Assembly: GCA_949987705.1 (NCBI GenBank)
Contig: OX465281.1
Coordinates: 170,762,516-170,826,515 of the forward strand
Direction of reading: 5' to 3'
Length of the DNA: 64,000 nucleotides
Source of the DNA: Thereva unica
Taxonomy: Eukaryota > Arthropoda > Insecta > Diptera > Therevidae
The notes below the pieces were generated by a model. That model saw only the letters and a program-made list of their open reading frames with translations, had not been told where the DNA came from and did no database searches. Within the stretch, counting starts at the first letter, position 1. Every line of letters starts with the position of its first letter. Shown here piece by piece: positions 45,001-55,099 of this stretch. A program made the translations under genes and the position numbers.

Positions 45001-46620
45001 TTAAATAAGAAGAAGTCATTAATGGATGGATGCATACATCGCATAAACCGTGTTCACGTTACGACCTCGTATTAACCACATATGAACGACCATCTACCAG
45101 AGAAAGTCATAAGCTTCAACCAATTCAATTTACAGGACCATATCAAATCAAAAATGTTTTGGTAACGACCTGCTGCTGATGAGCTTGCAGACAGGGAAAC
45201 GAGGTGGAAAGCACACCCCAGTTAACCCGGATGGGAATGCCCTTGCCTCCTACAAACAAGCTGTGAGGAAAATCAGCTTGGCTCGAGCTGGTTTGAGTTG
45301 GATCACAGCAACGGTGTGCCACACTCTTCATGCAATGTGGCCAACTTTGGACGCAAAGGGTTCAACATCTCTTGTTCAGTTGAACCAAAAAGGAGGTAAG
45401 CCATATAGTAAAGGTGCTGACCGGTCACTGTACCTTTGCCCCGCACGCCGAAAGATTAGAACTTCCCCACAACGACTTATGAAGAAGGTGTGGTAATGAA
45501 TAAGAAGAAGAAACTGTCTCCCATATTCTCTGTACATGTCCCGCCCTCGGAAGAAAAAGAGGACCTTCCTTGGCTCACCCTTCCTTGATGGATTAAGCGA
45601 GCTGCAAAATATTGGTGCTCCTAACCTCTGTCGCTTTATCAAAAGCTCAAAATGGCTTAAAATGGCCTGAACTTTGTTCCAACACTACATAGGATGGCAT
45701 CACAATGTGCCCAATGTCGGGCTTAAGTGGGCAGCCATTTTAACCTGACCTAATCACCACTTCAGTGCCGGGATGGCGAGCGCTGTCTCCAAACAAGAAG
45801 ACAACTTACTTTGTATGAATCATCGTTGCTGGTTGGTCAGCTGATGGGATTCATCAAATAATAAAACTGGTTTCGCAATTTTTGCAATTAGGTTTGATAG
45901 TGAGTTAGTTAGTCATCTTTAGCCCTGGTTTTAAAAATCCGCACCATATAATTGTAGGTCTTTGTCGGTTAAAAATGTATGCCACAATAGTTTCCTTCCA
46001 TTTCTTGTAAACATTTAATGAAGTTTGATTTTTATAAAAATTATATATCTCAAAAATCAATAGTTTTCGAGATAATCATGAAAAACTAAATTTTATCCCT
46101 TTTAACCCCCCTAAAAAACCACACCAAGTGAAATTTACATTACATAGCCTGTCGTACATCATAACAAAGATGCCCACAACAATTCTTCTTTATCCGTTAT
46201 AAATAAAACAAACTAAGTACTCTCACATTTTACAATAATAACAATAAAACTTGGTTAAACTAGAAAGGTAGATTTCTTATGCTATCCACCAAAATTTAAT
46301 TTTGTTCATGGGCAGAAAACTTTGTTTTTTTCTTCGTACGTGCATAAATGAAAAAAAAACACTCATAGCAGATGTTTGGGACAAGAAAAAACCTCCCCCC
46401 CCCCCTTTCGAATTTCCCTTACCGCACCGGAATGCTTCTATCAACTTTCTCCATAATAATATGCTGGCACATTATTTATATGTATGTGTGTAAGGTAAGA
46501 CCCTCTGCCCGGCGCTTGTTTGCTGCGCCAACGAAGTCGTGAGAAAAAGTTAAATTGGACAGAATTTTCTCTCTTCAAATTTAATATTGTCTCTCACAAA
46601 AAGCTTGCCAAAAGCTTTAC
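45001..46620. other. Unassigned DNA
   Basis: Contains a 105-codon frame (45179-45496) that I do not recognise and that has no supporting motif. A C-run is at 46394-46404. Nothing else identified. Confidence 0.4.
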
Positions 46621-46653
46621 TTCAAAATAATTTGATAACACATTTTGTTCTTC

Positions 46654-46815
46654 GTTGTTCCCTCTGTATATTAAGTACTGTGTGACCGAAGTTTCACTCC
46701 AGCTTTTTCTTCGGGAGCGAAAATCCAAGTTCTGGATTTTCACTCCCGGTTTATAAGCGGTGTTTCACCCCGGATCGAAACTTCCATCCGGAGGGAAACT
46801 CCGCTTATAAACGTA
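46654..46815. repeat. Right member of the distant inverted repeat, with two hairpins
   Basis: CCCTCTGTATATTAAGTACT (46660-46679) is the inverted partner of 41837-41856. Beyond it are two hairpins: CGGGAGCGAAAATCCA with TGGATTTTCACTCCCG (about 46714-46750) and TTATAAGCGG..GTTTC with GAAAC.CCGCTTATAA (about 46752-46812). Terminal hairpins fit a foldback-type end. Confidence 0.55.
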
Positions 46816-47214
46816 GTAATCGTTTGCCACATTTGGCTGTACAATAGTTGATGTTGAAATGTTACTGCCCAGTAAACCACGAATGCATCTATATTAATAA
46901 AAGAAAGTGTGTGTCTGTAAGTCTGTGTGTCTGCTTGTGCGTACCGTCACGCATTGTAGCCAAACTAGAAGAGATAGAAATCTGAATTTTTTTTTGTAGA
47001 TGCATGGATACCCCAGAAGGTAGAAGTAAGTTTCCGTTTTTCGCTATTTTGATTAGTTTTTTTTTAATTAATTAATTAGTAAGATTTGTCACCATTTTTT
47101 ACGCTCTACGCCTGGTATCTCGGCTAATGTATATCGTAGAACATTATTAATGCCACCAATTGAAAGATTAGACAATTCTGGTTTAAAATTATTTGTTTCA
47201 AATCTCAGAAAGGC

Positions 47215-47910
47215 GATTTTTCGAAATTCATCCCCTAAGGGGGTGAAATGGGGTTTACCCAAACCGCTGGAGATATAGGGCTGAAATTTTTACAGTGCAT
47301 CCTTATAATGACGTGAACATCCACTAACAAGCGATTTTGCGAAATTCATCCCATAAGGGGGTGAAATGGGGTCAACCCAAAACCTCTGGAGCTATAGGGC
47401 TGAAATTTTGACAGTGAATACCAATAATGACGTGAACATCCACTAACAAGCGATTTTTCGAAATTCGTTCCCCAAAGGGGGAAATGGGGTTTACCCAAAC
47501 CGCCTGAGCTATAGGGCTGAAATTTTGACAGTGCATCCCTATAATGGCGTGGACATCCACTAAGAAGCGATTTTTCGAAATTCATCCCCTAAGGGGGTGA
47601 AATGGGGTTTACCAAACCGCTGGAGCTATAGGGCTGAAATTTTGACAGTGCATCCCTATAATGGCGTGGACATCCACTAAGAAGCAACTTTTCGAAATTC
47701 ATCCCAAATTCATGGGGTCAACCCAAAACCGCTGGAGCTATAGGGCTGAAATTTTGACAGTGCATCCCTATAATGACGTGGAGATCCACTATAAATCGAT
47801 TTTTCGAAATTCATCCCCTAAAGGGGTGAAATGGAGTTAACCCAAACCGCTGGGGCTGAAGGGCTGAAATTTTGACAGTGCATCCCTATAATCACGTGGA
47901 AATGAATGAC
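47215..47910 (+). repeat. Minisatellite, ~6 units of ~110-120 bp
   Basis: Each unit has TTTTTCGAAATTCATCCCC, GGGGTGAAATGGGGTTTACC, GAGCTATAGGGCTGAAATTT and CAGTGCATCCCTATAATG. One unit (about 47690-47800) is shortened. Internal minisatellites are common in non-autonomous Helitrons. Confidence 0.88.
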
Positions 47911-47930
47911 TCAAAATTCACTTTATTTAG

Positions 47931-48571
47931 TAATAAGAAGTTAATATTGTCGGTAAAAAATTTAATTTTAAAAATCGTACCAGGAATTTAATTTTGCCTA
48001 ATAACCGACTAGTTTTTTGGTGTTTGCTGTTTTATTTTATTTCATGTCAATTACAGCGACGTTTCGACTTTTTTAAAGTCATCTTCAGGCTAAAATACAA
48101 AAGTTAATCTGATGAAAAAACCTATTCACTAAACAAGACAATCTTATTGAATGATTAAAGAGCTAACCTTAAATTACAAATGTCATCGAGATTTTTCAGA
48201 TGTATGGACATCGTCGTTATAATCTTGCCATCTCGATTGAAATAAAAAAAACATGTGTACTAGTCATAATGTCTCAAGTGGTGAATAGTGTGTAGAGTCC
48301 TTTATTTATTCACCACTTGAGACATTATGACTAGTACACATGTTTTTTTTATTTCAATCGAGATGGCAAGATTATAACGACGATGTCCATACATCTGAAA
48401 AATCTCGATGACATTTGTAATTTAAGGTTAGCTCTTTAATCATTCAATAAGATTGTCTTGTTTAGTGAATAGGTTTTTTCATCAGATTAACTTTTGTATT
48501 TTAGCCTGAAGATGACTTTAAAAAAGTCGAAACGTCGCTGTAATTGACATGAAATAAAATAAAACAGCAAA
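47931..48571. mobile_element. Palindromic, Penelope-like insertion in the Helitron
   Basis: Flanked by TCACTTTATTTAG at 47918-47930 and 48572-48584, a 13-bp target duplication. The left 92 bp are unique AT-rich sequence; the rest is the palindrome 48023-48571. The motif CCTGAAGATGAC...GTCGAAACGTCG resembles the conserved end sequence of Penelope-like elements; that family link is from memory of similar sequences and is tentative. No RT or GIY-YIG frame is present. Confidence 0.6.
48023..48571. repeat. 265-bp perfect inverted repeat with 19-bp spacer
   Basis: Arms 48023-48287 and 48307-48571 are the same length and match without visible mismatch; the spacer is 48288-48306. Each arm carries CTGAAGA, a GACTT/AAGTC stem and GAAAC (plus strand at about 48506-48533, minus strand in the left arm), the arrangement of a hammerhead ribozyme core (CUGANGA, stem II, GAAA). 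A complete ribozyme fold is not shown. Confidence 0.9.
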
Positions 48572-48884
48572 TCACTTTATTTAGGATTCCTTTGTCACTT
48601 CTCTTGATGACATATACACACCAATCTCTGCTTCAAAACTTGCAGATTTGTTGAGCAGAGGTGATATACGCAGCAATTTGTTTACCATGTTTATTAAAAA
48701 AATGCTCTATAATAAACCTTTTTAGGGATAATAACAACAGACTTTTTTGTTTGTTTTTTTTTTTTCAAGGAAAACAGTGCACATAATAAACAGTTTTTAG
48801 TTAAAGGCGTTGCAAGGCACGCGGGTTTTATGCTAGTACAAAATAAATTCACAATACATTTGAGAAATGAATGAAATTCATTAC

Positions 48885-49550
48885 AGAAAGCATTTTGTAA
48901 GTAATACGGAGTGCATTAAAACACATTAGGCATGTCCTAGGATGAAATGCATTGCTTGTAATGCATTAACAATATATTTCATATAGAAGTATGTAATGCA
49001 TAAATAATAAATTACAAATATATTTTATAGATGTGGGAAATGCATTACAAAAGGCATTTCATAAAACTAATAAAATGTATTGAATAGCATTAGGATTGCC
49101 ATAGGAAGAAATGCATTGATTCTAATCGACTAAAAATGCATTTAATAATAAAATAATGTTTTTTTAAAACAAAATTTATTATAATTTTATGTTGAACTTT
49201 GTATTTTAGATGCTTTGAATTTCTGGATATGTGTTCTACCATGTGACGTCCGTATAGTCGCCCTCATATCTCTCGAAAATAGAAAATGAATAATTTTCAG
49301 TATGTTTGCTATCTGAAATGAGATACGATTTTATTATAGCTTAATTACTGAAGACTCCAACAAAAATTTGTTAGCGTGGCGGAATGGAGTGCTCGTGTAT
49401 TTGGCCCTTTATAATACAATACATTGCTTGTAATGTATTTGTGAGGCACTTGTAAGCAGTCGCTGATTGATAACTTTCAGATAGCTTACTTGTAATGTAC
49501 GGCGAATGCATTTCTTTGTTCTATGCATTACATGTGGTTTGCTGGGTGGT
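48885..49550. repeat. Cluster of ATGCATTAC-like motifs
   Basis: AATGCATT, TGCATTAC and GTAATGCATTA recur on both strands at 48885-49145 and again at 49420-49545 (for example TGCTTGTAATG at 48955 and at 49432). It looks like two ends of a diverged element rich in the palindrome ATGCAT. No gene. Confidence 0.45.
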
Positions 49551-50284
49551 ATAGTCGTTAAACTCTCAATCGCTTTGATCAAACTCGTCTGTTGAGCCGT
49601 AAGTGTCTGAATAGCAGTCATTACGGAATTATTTTCCAAATTAAATGAAAATGAAGAAAATTAAAAATTTAACTCCGATCAACTCCAAAATGAATGAATT
49701 TAGGTGCTTTATTAATTATCAAACATTTAAAATTGATTCATTCTTTGATAGAATCTACTTTGTAAAATTGCATTGTGTTAGTAACGAAAATTACAAGTTA
49801 GTCTTTAATAAGTACAGTGGTTTGTTTGAGTGCAATAAAATATAAATTATCAAATAAAATACAACCGAATGCAGGTTGTATCGGTCATAACGAAAATAAT
49901 TTTACTCATGAAGAACAACATTGGTATGCCTATTGTGTCGCACATCGTCGTTAACTTTGATCCTGTCTCACAGAAACTGAACTTTGATCTAATCGTTTAA
50001 GACGTCCAAATTAAAGCATGAAATAAGAAGCTTACGCCTATTAAACAGCAGCATGAGATCCAACACTTTGGGCGGTAGGATGTTGCAATTACGCGAGTCG
50101 TATATATTTATCATAGCAAAGAGTAGAAATTTCTTTTGCAGGATAATACAATTTGATCAAAGCGGTCTAATTACCTTGCCGTTGAGATAAAAGTGTTGCA
50201 ACTGTATGCCTTTTTTACGAGAGAAGTTAATTACTTGGCGTTTACTGGAGCATCCTGTAACGTATTCAGTTTCAACTGAAGAAG
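49551..50284. other. Unassigned DNA
   Basis: About 730 bp without a recognised gene or repeat. Confidence 0.45.
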
Positions 50285-50890
50285 AGTTACGTCACACGCG
50301 ACCTTATGGCATTATATATTTTAAGGTCATCGGCATAAAAGAGATGTCGTATATTCTTTAGTTTTTCTAACAGGTCTGAGATGAATATATTAAATAAAAG
50401 TGGGCCAAGATAACTACCTTGAGTAGCCCCGGAAGTTACTTCGATTTCTTTTGACAGAAATCCTTGAAATCTAACGGCCTGTGTTCTTCCGTTAAGATAT
50501 GATTCTATCCATCTTAGGACAGGCCCAGATATTCTAAATTTTAGTAGGTTTGTTATTAAAATGTGGTGGTCGCCACGGTCAAGGGCCTTACTGAAGTCAG
50601 CATAGATAGCATCGATTTGATGACCGTTCTCTATACCACCTAGTAGTAGGAGGTTAGTGTCATAAGGTTAGTAGTTGTCGAGCGCCCTTTTCTGAAGACA
50701 TGTTGTTGGTCATTGAGGAGCGGATCGATTGTATGGGCAATCTTATCGTAAACAAGCTTTGCGAAAAGTTTAGGAATTGCTAATAATATTGCAATACCGC
50801 TGTAGTTGTCCACCGAATGCTTATTAGATGCTTTGTGAATTGGTATGAGGTACGATTTCTTCCAAATTTTAGGAAATTTTCCCAACGATA
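50285..50890 (-). pseudogene. CR1-like reverse transcriptase fragment, minus strand
   Basis: Minus-strand reading from about 50885: KKSYLIPIHKASNKHSVDNY, LAIPKLFAKLVYDKIA, FRKGRSTTTNLMTL, then in another frame ADFSKALDRGDHHIL, RFQGFLSKEIEVTSG, GPLLFNIFISDLL and FYADDLKIYN (about 50350-50320). These correspond one by one to the RT at 18240-18730, so this is a diverged second copy of the same family and it retains the N-terminal RT blocks that the first copy has lost. Frameshift near 50640; endonuclease and the 3' end are missing. Confidence 0.85.
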
Positions 50891-52386
50891 AGAATTTGTT
50901 GAAAATAAGATGCAGGAGAAACAGAATTTGAGTTAAGTAGCACTGCAGAAAGCAAGGAGGCAGATTGTCAGGACAGGACCGTGATCTTTACTGATATATA
51001 CCGTGCCTTAATCCTACCTTTAAAATAGAAGAAAAGTTCACGAGCTACTAACTCATGTTTGGAACATAAAAATCAAAGCCGCGGCAGAAGTTATTAGGTT
51101 AGCGTTTCTTTTGCATAGTTCTTCGACAGTTGGTTTTAATTATTTCAAAAGATCCTGCTGAGATCCGCAGAATTTGTATTCAGATATTTGCAGATCTATT
51201 TTTAAATCTTTCCAATGTATTTGACGCGGATTTAATTTTGTTAAAACTTGAGAAATATAAAATCCCGAAAATACCGTAAATCCTGGTTTTTGTAAAATCA
51301 ATACCGGTATTTAGAGGTCCTTTATTTGGTCCGGTATCCCGGTATTTTCGAAATCCGGGATCCCGGGTTGCGACCCCTAACTGGTAGATCCGAAGTGGTC
51401 ATTTGAAAGAAGTGAAGAAACAAATCTGAACCAGTCTTTTAGTTATGATGAAATATTAAATTTAGAATAGCATTAATTCTTCAGTTACAGTATCTCTGTT
51501 AAAAATCATTGTAGTTAATTAATAATTACTGAACGAAACTGGCTAAAGGTTCCCTTTACTTATTCACTTACACAAAATACAATGCATAGCGAATCTATCT
51601 TCAAAGTAATTCACGATAATCAATTAAAAGATTCTCACCTGACCAATCGTTAATTGCAATCGAACGATGTACATACAAACGTGTAACTGCCACAAATGGC
51701 GGTTGTGGAACTGTTAAACAATTTTCAGCGTCATTTTGGCATAATAAAACCTTACGAGACCTGCAGAGGTTGTTGGACGGAAATCCATTAAGAAACGATA
51801 ATCGCTACATAACTACTACTATCGGATTTCCTCTAGTGCATTGTCTTCGTGACGACGTAATTTAGTGGCGATAAATCAGATGCAACGTGAATCTTTAGCT
51901 CTCGTCGTTGCATAATATTGTAAATCCCCCGAAGCTAATTAGTGCTCTTAAAGACTGAGGAGTCTCCTAACTTAATAACTAGTATTTTATTTTCAAAACA
52001 ACGAATATTACTGGAATGGACTAATTATATTTTTCCTTTTTTGATGTAATTTCTTGGATGGTTTAAGAATATTGGAAAAATGCATTCAGTTGAGATGCAT
52101 CGCAGTTCAGTGCAAAGTTAATCGCATCCTTGGCCGCATTCCTTGAGGTTTGAGAAGTCTGTGACGTGCTCCCTGAATTCTCTGGGGTCAATAAAATAAT
52201 TTTTATCACTCGCCATGGGGCAATTTATTGGTAAAAATTCATATAAATAATGGGTTTTGTTTTTAATAATAAAAGTTTATGGCTGCTAGCAAGGTTGGTT
52301 GCGGGTGGCGACATCGACGCATTTAACTTTCCTCGCTGATTTTATTGAAACATTAATTTGCAATATTATTTCATAGCCTAAATTAA
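50891..52386. other. Unassigned DNA with a small inverted repeat
   Basis: At 51270-51385 there is a stretch with AATCCCGAAAATACCG facing CGGTATTTTCGAAATCCGGG, a probable small repeat element. The rest holds no recognised gene. Confidence 0.45.
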
Positions 52387-53945
52387 ATGCAAATTTTCGA
52401 GTTACATCTGTTAATTACAATGTTTTTTGAAAAATTGTTTACAGAAGCCTCCGAAAAAAAGAAAAGATGCGATGTTAGTTCTCTTGCGAATAAGATAGAC
52501 CACGAGAAACTTGATTTTGCCGCACAAAAAAGTTTAATTAAGACCGGGAAGAGAACTGTTGCCAATGTCGCTATGACTTCAACTCCACGAAGGAGGAGAA
52601 AAATGCAAAGTGCTACAACTATATCTTGTACAGCGTTTTCGTCTTACACATCCGAAGAAGCTCTCGCTCTCATGATGGATACTGGCCTAAGTAAAGAGAA
52701 TTATTTTACTATTCAAACGGGAGCAAAGAATAAGGGGGCAAACATATATCCACCTTATAATGTGAAAGCTGAAACAAAGAAAAAATGTTATCCTGAAAAT
52801 ATCCTCTGAAAGATTTACATATTACAGCACACGGTTAAACCATTGTTTTACATTCAGTCGGAAGTAATAGAAAGAATACCAGGAAATGTAGAAAATATCA
52901 ATGTGATATACAAATGGGGCTTAGATGGAAGTGGAGGTCACGGCATTTATAAACAGAATTTTAGAGACAATTCAATGTATGCAGATTCAAATATTATGCT
53001 GACTGTGATGCCTTTGGAAATATCGACTAATACGAATGGCTATAAGAAACTTACATTATGGAAGATACCAGTACTTCTAGCACAAAATACTGTCGACCAA
53101 TTTCCTTCAAATTGAAGAGAGAAACGGCAGTAAGCATAAAAGAAGATTACAGAAGAATTGAAACACAAATTAATGAACTCCAATGTACATCTATGATTGT
53201 TAATAATCAAAGGACTTTAAATGTCAACCACATACTTGTGTGTACCATGCTAGATGGCAAGACTGTAAATACATTGACTGACACTGCTTCATCACAAGCC
53301 TGCAACATTTGCAAAGCAACTCCTAAGGATATGAATGATCTACCAAAAATTCTTAGAAGACCGTGCAATATTGATTCGTATAAATTTGGTATATCCGTTC
53401 TTCATGCGTAGTTGCGATGCTACGAGTTTTTGCTACATATTTTGTATAGACTCAAGTCAATGCTGAGAAAGTAGCAAGTATTGCTGGACTTGACGAAAAT
53501 ATCATAAAACTATTTTCAAACATCCTCATCACAATTTCAAGTTGTCATTATAGAAAAATGGACGAATTTAAAATCTATTGTTTAGATATAGCAAAGTTGT
53601 TGATTGAGACATATGATTGGTATAAAATGATTGTAACAGTTCACAAATTGTTGATCCATTGTGGGAAAAATGCCCGAAGACGTGATTGAATCAACCCATA
53701 AACTTTATAAAAACATTCGCCTGTTTCACTCGGATCAAAGGTAAATTGTAACACTGATATAATGAACATGCTGCTGGTCAATTCTGACACTGTAATACCT
53801 GCATACAGAAAAACCGTGAAGAAAAACATAAAACCTTTCCGAAGAGAGGTCATACAAATGTTAGATATTACAATTTTTTTAGATCGCGGATCTATCTATT
53901 GCGCAGATGATATTATGGAGGATTTTCTTGATGACATGTACTAAA
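52387..53945 (+). pseudogene. Transib/RAG1-like transposase relic
   Basis: Three open pieces in order. The first (52387-52809) is basic and charged and is not diagnostic. The second (52843-53115) has YKWGLDGSGGHGIYKQNF; the Asp at 52924 matches the position of the first catalytic Asp of RAG1 (DGMGD). After a frameshift near 53055 the third (53058-53411) has SSTKYCRPISFKL, MLDGKTVNTLTDTASSQACN and CNICKATPKDM. The Asp at 53253 lines up with the second RAG1 Asp (GYDEKLVREV), and CNICKAT with RAG1 CTLCDAT. Then come a TAG at 53409, stop-ridden homology including VHKLLIHCGK (about 53639-53668), and a last open piece (53762-53944). The third catalytic Glu was not identified. RAG1 kinship by motif is good; whether it is Transib proper or a separate RAG1-like family is open. 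Clearly inactive. Confidence 0.62.
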
Positions 53946-54479
53946 CTTATTTATTTTTGTTGATTACAGAAATCATATTTTTTTGCTGAAATTTTTATTT
54001 CCATTTTTTATTTACCTCTATAGAAAAGGTGAAAAAGGTTAATATTAATAAACCATGAGTTAAAAATGGTACACTCACTGTAATTGTATTGAATTCCACG
54101 TGCAACTTAATTTTTGCCCAGCTAGGATTGCATTTCAGACAACGAAATTTGATTTTCTGAGCCCAAATTCGTAATCAGCGACCCAAAAAACCTACATATA
54201 TATACCAATTGTTCACGCTTCTAATTGGAAATTTCTCAGTTTTCCACATTTTAGTCCGCCATATTGGATCCGCCATTTTGAATTTCGATTTTCTGACCCC
54301 AAATTCGTAATTAGCGACCCAAAAAACTCATGCATTCCAATTGTTTAGGCTCCTACTCATCACCGTGAATTTTGTCCACCTAAATCGGTATTTTTTCCGT
54401 GTGTGCGGTGGCCCGAATTGCCGACAGGCGAGTCAACTTCGACGGAGTAACACGCTGGATTAGAAATAAAAAAAAACAA
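53946..54479. repeat. Unassigned DNA with a two-copy direct repeat
   Basis: GATTTTCTGA.CCCAAATTCG followed by TAAT.AGCGACCCAAAAAAC occurs at 54151-54192 and 54287-54327, period about 136 bp, separated by GTCCGCCATATTGGATCCGC. This is part of an interspersed non-coding repeat. No gene. Confidence 0.6.
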
Positions 54480-55060
54480 GGAGATAGGTTCCTTGATCAG
54501 CAATATCAGGGACTCCCGTGGGATGATCCACAATTTGATACAAATTATTAGTGTCTGCAAAGAGGTCGACGTCCTTGCCAGAAACACTGGTGCCAATTGA
54601 GGAAGTCAACCAGTTTGGTTGTGAACATTGAAATCACCGACAACTATGATTTCACACTCAGGATTGGACGACAAAAATCCCGAGATTTGTTCGGAAATAG
54701 TATCAAATTATGAAGTGGAGTCCTCGTTATAAGTATATGTTAGGACTTCTGTATAGGAAGCAGAAGAATATGACGTGGTCTTGGAAGATGATTTTCTTCC
54801 AAAGATAGTTAAAATTTGAAGACGTGCTTGAGTATATTTTATAATAAGTCACGTCATCCCTAACATAGATGCCCATACCCCTATTGTGGGATTATGCACT
54901 GAAGTCAACCCCGACAACTGGTAATGACCTAAATCAGGTTCGGGTGATATTTGTTTTTCACAAAATGTGAAGATTGGCTGTTTGGAATCATTTAGAGGCA
55001 CTCAAGATAGGAGAAATTCGCTTGAAGTCCACGAATGTTACAGAAATCAATAACAAAGCA
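54480..55060 (-). pseudogene. APE-type endonuclease fragment of a non-LTR element
   Basis: Minus strand from about 55045: CNIRGLQANFSYLECLLNDS, then IFTFCEKQISPEPDLGHYQL, SGLTSVHNP, a frame with SEQISGFLSSNPECEIIVV-like reaching GDFNVHNQTGWL (the catalytic Asp/Asn box, about 54650-54610) and, in further frames, a stretch equivalent to DLFADTNNLYQIVDHP. The usual early Glu box (ETW) has become CEK-like. It is on the same strand as the RT at 55100-56515 but lies downstream of it, the wrong order for one element, so it is the start of a different copy. Inactive. Confidence 0.65.
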
Positions 55061-55099
55061 GTCCGAGAATCGAGGGAGGGTAGGGAGCAAGGGTACTTA

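Larger units (their letters stand above)
46888..48836 (+). mobile_element. Non-autonomous Helitron
   Basis: Starts TCTATATTAATAAAAG directly after an A and ends GCTAG directly before a T, the A/T target and TC...CTRR ends of Helitrons. A GC-rich hairpin, GCGTTGC AAG GCACGC with one bulge, sits about 10 bp before CTAG. No Rep/helicase frame is present. The interior holds a minisatellite (47215-47910) and a later palindromic insertion (47931-48571). The same 3' end is seen at 36389. Confidence 0.75.

Noticed and set aside
45179..45496. 105-codon frame as a gene
   Set aside because: No motif and no neighbours that support it; lies among transposon debris.
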